DNA from: Modestobacter italicus
Lineage (GTDB): Bacteria > Actinomycetota > Actinomycetes > Mycobacteriales > Geodermatophilaceae
Direction of reading: 5' to 3'
DNA: 64,000 bases
Assembly (NCBI RefSeq): GCF_000306785.1
Contig: NC_017955.1
Coordinates: forward strand, 3,472,001 to 3,536,000
The notes below the pieces were generated by a model. It ran no database searches. It was given only the letters and a program-made list of their open reading frames with translations, and was not told the origin of the DNA. The position numbers were made by a program, and so were the translations under genes. How positions within the stretch are numbered: position 1 is the first letter of the stretch; every line of letters begins with the position of its first letter. Below are positions 7,715-16,150 of the stretch, in pieces.

Positions 7715-8874
7715 GCAGGCCGGCGAGCAGGCCGGTGCGCCGGCTGGTGCGGGTCTGCGCCGGGCTGTCGGTGCTGGGGGCGCTGCACGCCGCGGTCAAC
7801 ACCGCGCTGCTGCGCCGTCCCCCCGCCGCGCCCGGCCCGGTCGGGCTGCGGGTGGCCGTGGTGCTGCCGGTGCGCGACGAGGCCGGGCAGGTGGGCGGCT
7901 GCCTGGCCGCGGTCCTCGCCCAGCGCGGCGTCCCCGACCTGCGGGTGGTCGTGGTCGACGACGGCTCCACCGACGGCACCGCCGCCGAGGTGCGCGCGGT
8001 CGCCGACGACCGGGTCACCCTGCGGCCGGGCACCCCGCCGGGGCCGGGCTGGCTGGGCAAGCCGAACGCCTGCGCGGAGGGTGCGGCGGCGGCCGGCGAC
8101 GTCGACGTGCTGGTGTTCCTCGACGCCGACGTCCGGCTGGCCCCCGACGCGCTCGCCCGGGCCGTGGCCGTGCTGGACGACGCCGGCCTCGACCTGGTCT
8201 CCCCCTGGCCCCGGCAGCTGGCCGGCAGCGCGGCCGAGCGGCTGGTCCAGCCGCTGCAGCAGTGGCTGTGGGGCACGCTGCTGCCGCTGCGCCTCGCCGA
8301 GCGCTCCTCCCGCCCGTCGCTGGCCGCCGCCAACGGGCAGTTCCTGGTGGTCCGCCGCGCGGCCTACGACCGGGCCGGCGGGCACGCCGCGGTGCGCGGC
8401 GAGGTGATCGAGGACGTCGCCCTGCTGCGCGCGGTCAAGGCGTCGGGCGGCCGCGGCGTGGTGGTCGACGGCTCCACCCTGGCCAGCTGCCGGATGTACG
8501 ACGGCTGGGCGGGCGTGCGCGACGGCTACGCCAAGTCGCTGTGGTCCGCGCTCGGCGGCCGGCCCGCGGCGGCCGTCGCCGCGGCCGCGGGTCTCAGCGC
8601 CGTCTGGCTGCTGCCGCCGCTGGCCGCGCTGGCGGGCTCCCGGGCCGGGCTGGCCGGGTACGCCGCGGGGGTCGCCGGCCGGGCGGTGGTCGCGGCGCGG
8701 ACCGGCGGCCGGGTGTGGCCGGACGCGCTGGCCCACCCGGTGTCGATCGCGCTGCTGGACGTGCTGGTCGCCCGCTCGGTCGCCGGCCACCGGCGCGGTG
8801 CGCTGCACTGGCGGGGCCGCCCGCTGACCTCGGCCGAGCCGGGCGCGGGCCCCTCGGCGACGATGGGCCGGTGA
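7711..8874 (+). CDS. cruG: CruG-type carotenoid glycosyltransferase, GT2 family
   Basis: 387-residue glycosyltransferase with a GT2 catalytic core: VVLPVRDE, then VVVVDDGSTDGT near residue 80, FLDADV (DxD) near 135 and a membrane-embedded C-terminus with two or three hydrophobic helices. Next to cruF, it is expected to attach a sugar to the 1'- or 2'-hydroxyl of the hydrated carotenoid. The GTG at 7711 overlaps the cruF stop. The downstream flavin reductase also begins with a GTGA overlap. The donor sugar cannot be predicted. Confidence 0.75.
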   Translation: MSRPASRPVRRLVRVCAGLSVLGALHAAVNTALLRRPPAAPGPVGLRVAVVLPVRDEAGQVGGCLAAVLAQRGVPDLRVVVVDDGSTDGTAAEVRAVADDRVTLRPGTPPGPGWLGKPNACAEGAAAAGDVDVLVFLDADVRLAPDALARAVAVLDDAGLDLVSPWPRQLAGSAAERLVQPLQQWLWGTLLPLRLAERSSRPSLAAANGQFLVVRRAAYDRAGGHAAVRGEVIEDVALLRAVKASGGRGVVVDGSTLASCRMYDGWAGVRDGYAKSLWSALGGRPAAAVAAAAGLSAVWLLPPLAALAGSRAGLAGYAAGVAGRAVVAARTGGRVWPDALAHPVSIALLDVLVARSVAGHRRGALHWRGRPLTSAEPGAGPSATMGR

Positions 8875-9533
8875 CCGAACAGACCCCTGCGCCGCGCGTG
8901 CACTTCGACCCCGCCCAGATGGAGCCCAGCGCCTTCTACCGGGTGCTGAACTCGGTGGTCGTGCCGCGGCCGATCGCCTGGGTGTGCAGCCGCTCGGCCG
9001 AGGGCGTGCTGAACCTGGCCCCGCACTCCTTCTACACGGTCGCCTGCGTCGACCCGCCGGTCGTCCAGTTCACCTCGGTGGGTCGCAAGGACTCCCTCAC
9101 CAACGCCGAGCAGACCCGCGAGTTCACCATCAGCCTCACCCCCGAGGCGCTCTTCGAGCAGGTCAACGCCACCGGCACCGACTTCCCGCCGGAGCACGAC
9201 GAGGCCGAGCACACCGGGGTCCGGCTGGAGCCCAGCGAGGTCGTGGGGGTGCCCCGGGTGGCCGCGTCGCCCGTGTCGCTCGAGTGTGTGCTGCACGGCA
9301 CCGTGTCCTTCGGTGACAGCACCGTGGTCTTCGGCCGGGTGGTGCACATCGCCGTCCACGGGACGGCCGTGCGCGACGGCCGGCCGCGGATCGAGGAGCT
9401 CAAGCCGCTGGCCCGGCTCGGCGGCAACGAGTGGTCGACGATCGGCGAGGTCAAGGAGATCCGCCGGATCCCCTTCCGCAGCTGGGAGGCCGACCCGGAG
9501 ATCGGCGAGCGCCTCCGCGGGGACCAGGCATAG
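8871..9533 (+). CDS. flavin reductase-like FMN-binding protein
   Basis: 220-residue protein of the flavin reductase-like (split-barrel) family, with the PRPIAWVCS motif near residue 26, LAPHSFY, and FTISLTPEALF. Members bind FMN and either reduce flavin for partner oxygenases or act on their own substrates. The start GTG overlaps the cruG stop, placing it last in the carotenoid tailoring operon. It could supply reduced flavin to an oxygenase, but no partner is visible here. The stop codon lies at the base of a 21-bp terminator hairpin. Confidence 0.75.
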   Translation: MTEQTPAPRVHFDPAQMEPSAFYRVLNSVVVPRPIAWVCSRSAEGVLNLAPHSFYTVACVDPPVVQFTSVGRKDSLTNAEQTREFTISLTPEALFEQVNATGTDFPPEHDEAEHTGVRLEPSEVVGVPRVAASPVSLECVLHGTVSFGDSTVVFGRVVHIAVHGTAVRDGRPRIEELKPLARLGGNEWSTIGEVKEIRRIPFRSWEADPEIGERLRGDQA

Positions 9534-9581
9534 GAACCTATGCACCCGGTTTCACACGGAAAACCGGGTGCATAGGTTCCT
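9532..9581. terminator. bidirectional terminator hairpin with a perfect 21-bp stem
   Basis: The arms 9532-9552 and 9561-9581 are exact reverse complements around an 8-nt loop. It lies between the convergent flavin reductase and adenosine kinase genes and starts inside the reductase stop codon. There is no U-tract on either side. Confidence 0.85.
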
Positions 9582-9593
9582 GTGCCTGGCCCG

Positions 9594-10571
9594 TCAGGCG
9601 GGGAGGTGCGGGGCGACCTCGTCGGCGGCGTCGGGACCGAAGGCCTCGGCGAACCGCTCCAGGAACGGCTCGCGCGGCAGCGAGTACTCCTGGGTGCCGA
9701 TCACCTCGACCGCCGCCGTCGCCACGGCCGAGCCGACCTGGGTGGCCCGCTCGACGCCCAGGCCCCACTGCCGGGCGGCGACGAAGCCGGCGCGCAGCGC
9801 GTCGCCGCCGCCGGTGGGCTCCACCGGCTTGGTCTCCGGGACGGCGATGACCTCGATCGTCTCCGCGCCGGCCTGCTCGACGCGCACCCCGTTGGCGGCC
9901 CGGGTGGTGACCCAGGTGCCGACCCGGGCGAGCACCTCGGCGTCGGTCCAGCCGGTCTTCTGCAGCAGCAGCGCGTGCTCGTACTCGTTGGTGAACAGCA
10001 GGTCCGCGCCCTCGACCAGCTCGCGGATCAGCTCGCCGTCGGCCCACGCCAGCTGCTGGGAGGGGTCGGCGAGGAACGGGTAGCCGCGCTCCCGGCACTC
10101 CCGGGTGTGCTGCGCCATCGCGGTGGGGTCGTTCGGGCCGACGATCACCAGGTCGACACCGCCGACCCGCTTCTCCACCGGCGCGAGCTCGATCAGCGAG
10201 GCCTCGGACATCGCCCCGGAGTAGAAGGAGGCGATCTGGTTGTTCGCCGCGTCGGTCGTGCAGGTGAAGCGGGCGGTGTGCTTCAGCTCCGACCAGTGCA
10301 CGCTGCCGGTGTCCACACCGTGCCGGCTCAGCCACGAGTCGTAGTCGTCGAAGTCGCTGCCGACGGCGCCGACCAGCACCGGCCGCAGCCCGAGCAGGCC
10401 GAGCCCGTAGGCCATGTTCGCCCCGGCGCCCCCGCGGTGCTGCACCAGGTCGTCGACGAGGAAGGAGAGGGAGACGTTCTCCATCTTCCCCTCGACGAAC
10501 TGGTCGGTGAACCTGCCGGGGAAGGTCATCAGGTGGTCGGTGGCGATGGACCCGGTCACGACGACGGACAT
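9594..10571 (-). CDS. adoK: adenosine kinase, PfkB family (mycobacterial AdoK type)
   Basis: 325-residue cytoplasmic kinase that phosphorylates adenosine to AMP in purine salvage. It closely follows the mycobacterial AdoK pattern: VTGSIATDHLM at the N-terminus, SLSFLVDDLV, TARFTCTTDA, SFYSGAMSEA, and the C-terminal PfkB signature PTGGGDALRAGF with the catalytic Asp kept. The canonical GVGDAF appears here as GGGDAL. The ATG at 10571 has a GGGAG site upstream. In M. tuberculosis this gene lies beside asnB, whereas here it lies about 47 kb from asnB. Confidence 0.9.
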   Translation of the reverse strand: MSVVVTGSIATDHLMTFPGRFTDQFVEGKMENVSLSFLVDDLVQHRGGAGANMAYGLGLLGLRPVLVGAVGSDFDDYDSWLSRHGVDTGSVHWSELKHTARFTCTTDAANNQIASFYSGAMSEASLIELAPVEKRVGGVDLVIVGPNDPTAMAQHTRECRERGYPFLADPSQQLAWADGELIRELVEGADLLFTNEYEHALLLQKTGWTDAEVLARVGTWVTTRAANGVRVEQAGAETIEVIAVPETKPVEPTGGGDALRAGFVAARQWGLGVERATQVGSAVATAAVEVIGTQEYSLPREPFLERFAEAFGPDAADEVAPHLPA

Positions 10572-10698
10572 GGGGGGCTCTCCCGGGAACGGTGGCCACC
10601 ATGGCCGGCTGACCCCGGCCGGGGACCGGCACCGGGGCTGACACAGCGTAGGAGCAGCCCTGAGCCCCTCGTCGGGGCGGGCCACCCCGATCGGCCGG

Positions 10699-11367
10699 TC
10701 ACTGTCGCGCGTCGTCACCCAACGCCCGCCGCAGCTGCACGCCGAGCTGCGCCGTCCCGACCACCCCGAGCAGGCAGCCGACCGCCGCGCCGGCGATGAC
10801 CACCTCCTCGGCGAGGTCCAGACCGGCGACCACGCCGGCCCCGCCGAGGGTGAACCCGGCCATCGCCACCCGGGTGGGGCGCTCCCACACCGAGATGGCG
10901 CCGGTCTCGCTGACCCCGGCCTGACCGGCCCGGGCGCGCAGGTAGTCCGGCAGCCAGCAGAGCGCGCCGAAGGCCACCGCCAGCCAGCCGGGGGCACCGG
11001 CCACCCAGAGCGCCAGCGCGTAGGCGACCTCGGTGAGCCGGTCGACCGCCGAGTCCAGCACGAAACCGCGCCGGGACGCCCGGCCGCCGGCGATCGCCAG
11101 CGCCCCGTCGAGGGAGTCCAGCAGGCCGGAGAGCCCGACGAGCACGCCGGCGAGCACCAGCCAGGCCCCGCCCGCCGCCGCCGGCCCGACCGCCGCGCCG
11201 GCGACGGCCAGGCCGAGCGCGGTGGCGACGAGCGGCGAGAGCCGGGCCAGCGGCACGGCGAGGGTGTAGGCGAGGGTCAGCCAGCCGTGCACCAGCCGGC
11301 TGTCGGCGGGGTCGGTGCCGCCGTGCCAGCGGGACCAGGCCGCCAGGTACTCGTCGCGGCTCAGCAC
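10699..11367 (-). CDS. CDP-alcohol phosphatidyltransferase family protein
   Basis: 222-residue membrane enzyme with about five transmembrane segments. The CDP-alcohol motif appears as DSLDGALAIAGGRASRRG followed by FVLDSAVD, giving the D..DG..A-x-x8-G-x3-D-x3-D spacing. The usual Arg after Ala (DGxxAR) is Ile here. It should transfer a phosphatidyl or similar group from a CDP-lipid to an alcohol, but the acceptor is unknown. The GTG at 11367 is my start choice because homology begins there. The gene is divergent from the lipase, 66 bp away, and about 130 bp upstream of adenosine kinase on the same strand. Confidence 0.7.
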   Translation of the reverse strand: MLSRDEYLAAWSRWHGGTDPADSRLVHGWLTLAYTLAVPLARLSPLVATALGLAVAGAAVGPAAAGGAWLVLAGVLVGLSGLLDSLDGALAIAGGRASRRGFVLDSAVDRLTEVAYALALWVAGAPGWLAVAFGALCWLPDYLRARAGQAGVSETGAISVWERPTRVAMAGFTLGGAGVVAGLDLAEEVVIAGAAVGCLLGVVGTAQLGVQLRRALGDDARQ

Positions 11368-11433
11368 CGGTGCAGTCCACCACGTCGCCCCGCCGGACGT
11401 GGCGCGCACAGCGCGAGCGGGGACAGTGGGTGC

Positions 11434-12252
11434 GTGCTCGCCGGTCTGTCCCCCGCCCGCCGCCGCCTCGTGCTGGTGCTGCTCGCCCTCGTCGTGGTCG
11501 TCGCTGCCGTGGTCACCACCGCCGTCGTCGTCCCCCGGCTGTCCGGCGGTGCCGGCAGCAGCGCCGAGGCGGCGCAGGACGACACCCCCGGGCCGGTGCT
11601 CCTCGTCCCGGGCTACGGCGGGTCGACCGCCTCGCTGCGGCCGCTCGCCGACCGGCTGACCGCGGAAGGCCGGGACGCCACCGTGGTGCCGGTGCCCGGC
11701 GACGGCACCGGCGACCTCACCGCCTCCGCCGAGGCGCTGGGCACCGCGGTCGACGACGCGCTGGCGCGCACCGGCGCGGACAGCGTCGACGTCGTCGGCT
11801 ACTCCGCCGGGGGTGTCATCGCCCGGATCTGGGCCGCCGACGGCGGTGCCGAGCAGGCCCGGCGGGTGCTCACCCTCGGCTCGCCGCACCACGGCACGAC
11901 CATCGCCGACCTGGCCGCCGGCATCCTCCCGGCGGAGTGCCCCGCCGGCTGCCAGCAGCTGACCACCAGCAGCGACCTGCTGGCCCAGCTGAACGCCGGC
12001 GACGAGACCCCGGCCGGCCCCACCTGGGTCTCGGTGTGGACGACGTCCGACGAGACCGTCACCCCGCCGGACTCCGCCCGGCTGGCCGGCGCGGTGGAGC
12101 TGCCGGTCCAGGACGTCTGCCCGGACTCCCGGGTCGGCCACGGCCAGCTGCCCTCCGACGCGCTCGTGCAGGGCATCGTGCTGGCCGAGCTGGCCGCCGG
12201 TCCGCCCGTCCAGCTCACCACCGCCGACTGCGCCCGGCTCTCCGCCGGCTGA
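11434..12252 (+). CDS. exported alpha/beta hydrolase (lipase-like)
   Basis: 272-residue protein with an N-terminal hydrophobic anchor or signal (LVLVLLALVVVVAAVVTTA, residues 10-28). A lipase-type alpha/beta hydrolase domain follows, with LLVPGYGGS as the oxyanion loop, GYSAGG as the nucleophile elbow near residue 125 and LGSPHHGT downstream. A C-terminal DSRVGHGQLP segment contributes the probable catalytic His. Two Cys residues in ECPAGC and others suggest an extracytoplasmic disulfide. The substrate is unknown, likely an ester or lipid. A weak -10-like GACAGT lies just upstream of the GTG. Confidence 0.75.
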   Translation: MLAGLSPARRRLVLVLLALVVVVAAVVTTAVVVPRLSGGAGSSAEAAQDDTPGPVLLVPGYGGSTASLRPLADRLTAEGRDATVVPVPGDGTGDLTASAEALGTAVDDALARTGADSVDVVGYSAGGVIARIWAADGGAEQARRVLTLGSPHHGTTIADLAAGILPAECPAGCQQLTTSSDLLAQLNAGDETPAGPTWVSVWTTSDETVTPPDSARLAGAVELPVQDVCPDSRVGHGQLPSDALVQGIVLAELAAGPPVQLTTADCARLSAG

Positions 12253-12254
12253 GC

Positions 12255-12274
12255 GGACCACCTCTGGTGGTTCC
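12255..12274. terminator. short hairpin between convergent lipase and ABC permease genes
   Basis: GGACCACC and GGTGGTTCC pair around TCT, with one bulged base. It fills the 23-bp gap between the two stop codons. Confidence 0.6.
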
Positions 12275-12275
12275 G

Positions 12276-13085
12276 TCAGGAGCTGATGTCCTTGGTGGTG
12301 AAGTTGGCCCAGGCCGCGCCGAGCAGCACCACCACGTAGACGCCCTGCAGGGCCAGCCCGCGGACGACGTCGCGCCACAGGATCGGCTCCCGGAACAGGT
12401 CGACGAAGGCCAGCCAGTACCGGGTCGGCAGGTAGGGCGCGAAGGACGACGCGGCGTCCAGGGTGAACAGCAGCGAGGACGCCACCAGGATGCCCAGCGC
12501 GCCGAGCATCGCCGCCAGCGGTGAGTCGGTGAGCGTGGAGAAGAACAGCGCGAACGCCGCGACCCCGAGCATCGAGACGGCCACGTAGCCGATCGCCAGC
12601 ACCGTGCGCCAGGCGATCTCGGTGGAGGTCAGGTCCGTGCCGGACACCGACGTCCCGCCCAGCGGCTGCACGTCGAACAGCAGCCGGCCCACCAGGTAAC
12701 CGACCACGGCGACGACGACCACCGTGACGAAGACGAACACCAGGATCGAGACGAGCTTGGCCACCAGCAGCCGGGTGCGCCCGGCGGGGCGGGCCAGCAG
12801 GTAGCGCAGCGTGCCGGCCTGCGCCTCGCCGGCCACCGAGTCACCGGCGATGAGCGCGACCGCGATCGGCAGGAACAGCGGCAGGACGATGGCCAGCGCG
12901 GCCAGCGGGTACAGCGTGCCGTTGGTGAGCACGGCGGACAGGAACACCGGCCCCTCCCCCGGCCGGGGCGCGAGGTCGGTGACCGCCAGCAGCACCGCCA
13001 CCAGCACCGGCAGCGCGTTGAGCAGCGCGATGGTCACCCAGGTGCGAGGGCGGCGGAACAGCTTCCGCAGCTCGACGGCGATCAC
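12276..13085 (-). CDS. ABC-2 type transporter permease
   Basis: 269-residue membrane subunit with six hydrophobic segments, starting IAVELRKLFRRPRTW, a typical ABC-2 permease N-terminus that precedes the first helix. It includes the cytoplasmic EAQAGTLRYLLARPAGR loop seen in this family. The GTG at 13085 overlaps the stop of the ATPase gene (GTGA). It forms an exporter with the ATPase, and the operon's first gene encodes a LolA-like extracytoplasmic protein. The exported substrate is unknown. Confidence 0.8.
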   Translation of the reverse strand: MIAVELRKLFRRPRTWVTIALLNALPVLVAVLLAVTDLAPRPGEGPVFLSAVLTNGTLYPLAALAIVLPLFLPIAVALIAGDSVAGEAQAGTLRYLLARPAGRTRLLVAKLVSILVFVFVTVVVVAVVGYLVGRLLFDVQPLGGTSVSGTDLTSTEIAWRTVLAIGYVAVSMLGVAAFALFFSTLTDSPLAAMLGALGILVASSLLFTLDAASSFAPYLPTRYWLAFVDLFREPILWRDVVRGLALQGVYVVVLLGAAWANFTTKDISS

Positions 13086-14017
13086 CGGCGCGACCTCTCC
13101 CCCGGCGCGTCCACCCGGTCGGCGCTGGTGCTCGCCGCGGCCAGCACCACCTCCTCCAGCGACGGGCGCTGCAGCTGCAGCCCGGTGACCGGCACCCCGG
13201 CGGCGACCAGCGCGGCGTTCACCTCCGCCGGGTCGGCCCCGCGCACCACCGCGCGGGTGGCGTCGAGGGCGAGCACCCGGCCGTCCAGCGCCGCGCGGAC
13301 CCGCTGCGGGTCGGGGGTCTCCACGACCGTCGCCCCGGTGGGCGCGGTGAGGGTGGCCAGCTGGTCCTGCAGCACCAGCCGGCCGCGGTCCAGCACGCCC
13401 ACCCGGGTGCACAGCTGCTCGACCTCGGCCAGCAGGTGGCTGGACAGGAAGACCGTCGTCCCGCCGCGGTGCAGGTCGAGCAGCAGGTCGCGGATCTCGT
13501 GGATGCCCTGCGGGTCCAGCCCGTTGGTGGGCTCGTCGAGCACCAGCAGCTCCGGACGGCGGAGCAGCGCGGCACCCAGCCCGAGGCGCTGCCGCATGCC
13601 CAGCGAGTAGGCCTTCACCGGCTTGCGGCCCACCCCGGCCAGGCCGACCTGCTCGAGCACCGTGTCGATGCGGGCGGTGCGGGTGCGCCGGGAGCCCCCG
13701 GGCCCGGCGGCGTCCATCAGCGCCAGGTTCGCCCGCCCGGACAGGTGGCCGTAGTGGGCCGGGCCCTCGATCAGCGCGCCGACCCGCGGCAGCACCCGGC
13801 GGGCGCCCTTCGGCATCGGCTCGCCCAGCAGCTGCACCGTCCCGGAGGTCGGCAGCACCAGCCCGAGCAGCATCCGCACCGTGGTCGTCTTGCCCGACCC
13901 GTTGGCGCCCAGGAAGCCGTAGACGTCGCCGGCCCGGACGTCCAGGTCGATCCCGTCGACGGCGCGCAGCTGGCCGTACCTCTTGGTCAGTCCCTCGGTG
14001 CCGATGACGGTGCTCAG
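13082..14017 (-). CDS. ABC transporter ATP-binding protein, probable CTG start
   Basis: About 311-residue ATPase. Visible motifs are Walker A GANGSGKTTT near residue 40, the signature SLGMRQRLGLG near 140, Walker B LLVLDEPTNGLD and the switch His in LSSHLL. The C-terminal 90 residues are a regulatory extension common in ABC-2 drug or lipid exporters. No ATG, GTG or TTG lies upstream of Walker A in frame. The frame continues to a CTG at 14017 that overlaps the previous stop (CTGA) and has a strong GGAGGGG site four bases upstream, so I call a CTG start. The first in-frame ATG (13879) would remove the P-loop. Confidence 0.85.
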   Translation of the reverse strand: MSTVIGTEGLTKRYGQLRAVDGIDLDVRAGDVYGFLGANGSGKTTTVRMLLGLVLPTSGTVQLLGEPMPKGARRVLPRVGALIEGPAHYGHLSGRANLALMDAAGPGGSRRTRTARIDTVLEQVGLAGVGRKPVKAYSLGMRQRLGLGAALLRRPELLVLDEPTNGLDPQGIHEIRDLLLDLHRGGTTVFLSSHLLAEVEQLCTRVGVLDRGRLVLQDQLATLTAPTGATVVETPDPQRVRAALDGRVLALDATRAVVRGADPAEVNAALVAAGVPVTGLQLQRPSLEEVVLAAASTSADRVDAPGERSRR

Positions 14018-15168
14018 CTGTCCCCTCCGGTCAACTCGGTGGCGGCCGTGGCCAGGGCGTCCAGGTCGACGGTGCCGGCGAGCAGCACCGGTCCCTCCGG
14101 GCCGTCGACCAGCATCAGGCCCAGCGGCCCGGCGGCGATCCGGACGCCGAGGGCGTCGACCACCGCCCCGGGCGCGACGACGAGGGCGTCGAGCAGCGGC
14201 CCGGCGACCCGCCCGGGCAGCGGGCTGACCGCCAGCAGGGTGATGCCGCGGCCGTAGACGCCCACCGACCGGGGTGCGCCGTCGATGGTGCGCCGCTCGA
14301 GCCCGGCCAGCGCGGCGGGGAGCGCGAGCCGGTCGTCCCGGCCGGCGCGGGAGGCGGCCTGCAGCAGCTGGGCGTCCTGCCCCTCGCGCACGTCGGCGCC
14401 CGGGGGCACGTCGAAGGCGGTGACGTCGGCGGCGGGGGTGCCCAGCTCGAGGGAGAGGAAACCGGTGTCCAGGGCGGGCTCCGCGGCCCCCTCGGCGACC
14501 ACCTGCACCCGCAGCGGCACGCCGCTGTCGGCGTCCACCCAGACGTCGACCTGCGCGACCGACGACGCCACCTCGGCCGGCACGACGCGCAGGCCGAGGG
14601 CGTCCCGGCCGGCGACCCGCTCGGCGCCCAGCCGGCTGAGCTCGTCGTCGCGGGCCTCGGCCAGCAGCCGGCGGCCCAGCGCGCTGGGCAGCAGGTCGGG
14701 GGCGGTGGGCAGGGCCAGCGGGGTCGGCGCCGTCCGGGTCGCGGTGGCGTGCGCGTAGTCCCAGGTCCAGCTGCCGCCGGCGTCGGCGTGCACGTCGGTC
14801 TCGCCGGTGGGCGTGACCACGTCGACCCGCCAGTCGTCGGCGGCCCGGTACCAGGCGCGCATCGTCGTCCGGTCGCTGAGCAGGTCGGCGACGTCGGTCA
14901 GCTGCTCGCCCACGGGCAGCGCGAGGCCGCCGGCGGCCTGCGCGTAGCCGGAGAACGCGACGTCGGCGGAGCCCAGCGCGCGCTCCCGCAGGTCGGCGGC
15001 GGAGGTGGCGGCGTCGGAGGCGGGCAGCGCGGCGACCAGCGACGGCAGCGCGCAGAGCACGGCGACGGCCACCCCCACCACGGCCCAGCGGCCGGCCGCC
15101 CCGCTCCGTCGCCCAGCCACCCGGCCACGGTACGTCGCGCTCCGCCCGACCGGTGCTTGAACCTTCAT
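14014..15168 (-). CDS. secreted LolA-like protein, first gene of an ABC exporter operon
   Basis: 384-residue protein with an N-terminal signal or anchor helix (WAVVGVAVAVLCALPSLVAALP). A domain resembling LolA/RseB lipoprotein-binding proteins follows (SFSGYAQAAGG-like start, RVDVVTPTGETDVHADAG in the middle, DALGLRVVPAE). Such folds bind acyl chains or act as sensors. Its coupling to an ABC-2 exporter suggests it hands over or senses a lipidic substrate; this is inference. The ATG at 15168 is used, but an in-frame GTG at 15120, just before the Arg-rich signal sequence, is possible. Confidence 0.65.
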   Translation of the reverse strand: MKVQAPVGRSATYRGRVAGRRSGAAGRWAVVGVAVAVLCALPSLVAALPASDAATSAADLRERALGSADVAFSGYAQAAGGLALPVGEQLTDVADLLSDRTTMRAWYRAADDWRVDVVTPTGETDVHADAGGSWTWDYAHATATRTAPTPLALPTAPDLLPSALGRRLLAEARDDELSRLGAERVAGRDALGLRVVPAEVASSVAQVDVWVDADSGVPLRVQVVAEGAAEPALDTGFLSLELGTPAADVTAFDVPPGADVREGQDAQLLQAASRAGRDDRLALPAALAGLERRTIDGAPRSVGVYGRGITLLAVSPLPGRVAGPLLDALVVAPGAVVDALGVRIAAGPLGLMLVDGPEGPVLLAGTVDLDALATAATELTGGDS

Positions 15169-15239
15169 GCTGGTCGTCAGGGGCTCCCGCTGCGGTGCGC
15201 CGTCGCGGTGGGAGCCCGCCGGTGCGGCAGGGTGCAGGC

Positions 15240-16112
15240 GTGTCCGAGGGAGCCCGGCCGTTGTGGCCCGAGCGCTACCTCACCGGCGGTCGGCTGGTGA
15301 TCGGTCCCGGCCCGCGCCCGGTCCCACCGCGGGAGACCGCGCTGGACCGGGCGACGGCCGTGGTGGCCCGGCTGGACTGGCTGGCCCGGTGCGGGCGCGC
15401 GTGGCGCCGGGCCGACCGCACCGAGCGGACCCTGGCCTGCGTGCTGGCGGTCGGGCTGACCGGTGGCCTGGCGCTGCTGGTGCCGCTGGCCGGCGTCGCG
15501 GTGGTCCGGTACCGCGAGGAGCAGGTGCGCACCGAGCTGCGCCGGCCGGTCACCCCGCCGGAGGTGACCCTGGCCGCCTGGGACACCATCGAGGCGCGGG
15601 TCGCCGGCGCCGCCAGCCGCGCCTGGGCCGAGACCCTGCGCGAGCCGTCCTGGCACTCCCCGTTCCTGGCCGCCACCCGCGCGGCGTTCGACGGCGAGGC
15701 CGAGGTCGGCCAGGTGGTCGCGCTCGCCGACCGGATCCGCCAGGCCCGCGCCGGGCTGGGGCCCCGGCCCGCCGGCCCCGCCGCCGAGTTCTGGGACCGC
15801 CAGCAGGCCGCCCTCGACGACGCCGCCCGCCGGCTGGGCCGGCGCGCCGACGCGCTCATCCGGCACCGCGACCAGGCCGCCGCCCTGTCCACCGAGCTGC
15901 AGCACCTCGCCGACCTGGAGCGGCTGGAGCGCAGCGCCGCCGAGGTCGACGTGCTCACCGTCGAGACGGCCGCCGGGCCGGGACGGCGGGACGCCGGGCT
16001 GGGCGACGTCGCCGAGGACATCGCCTCCGTGCGGCACGCGATGACCGACCTGGTCGACCTGATGACCCGCACCCGCGCCCCGCTGGCCCTGCCGCCCGAG
16101 CCCCCCGGCTGA
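15240..16112 (+). CDS. hypothetical protein with one transmembrane helix
   Basis: About 290 residues, not recognised. The first 60 residues are Pro/Arg-rich, then a single hydrophobic helix (near residues 66-88, LACVLAVGLTGGLALLVPLA) precedes a charged, Ala/Arg-rich region that should form long helices or coiled coil. The product may be a membrane-anchored structural or regulatory protein. The GTG at 15240 is a best guess because the frame is open further upstream. It is divergent from the LolA-like operon. Confidence 0.6.
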   Translation: MSEGARPLWPERYLTGGRLVIGPGPRPVPPRETALDRATAVVARLDWLARCGRAWRRADRTERTLACVLAVGLTGGLALLVPLAGVAVVRYREEQVRTELRRPVTPPEVTLAAWDTIEARVAGAASRAWAETLREPSWHSPFLAATRAAFDGEAEVGQVVALADRIRQARAGLGPRPAGPAAEFWDRQQAALDDAARRLGRRADALIRHRDQAAALSTELQHLADLERLERSAAEVDVLTVETAAGPGRRDAGLGDVAEDIASVRHAMTDLVDLMTRTRAPLALPPEPPG

Positions 16113-16136
16113 CCTGCGGGACGCCCGCCCACCGCC

Positions 16137-16142
16137 TACGGT
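16137..16142 (+). promoter_or_regulatory. -10 element TACGGT, 8 nt before ATG 16151
   Basis: TACGGT ends eight bases before the start codon and no Shine-Dalgarno sequence is present. This fits a leaderless transcript. Confidence 0.5.
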
Positions 16143-16150
16143 CTGCTCCC

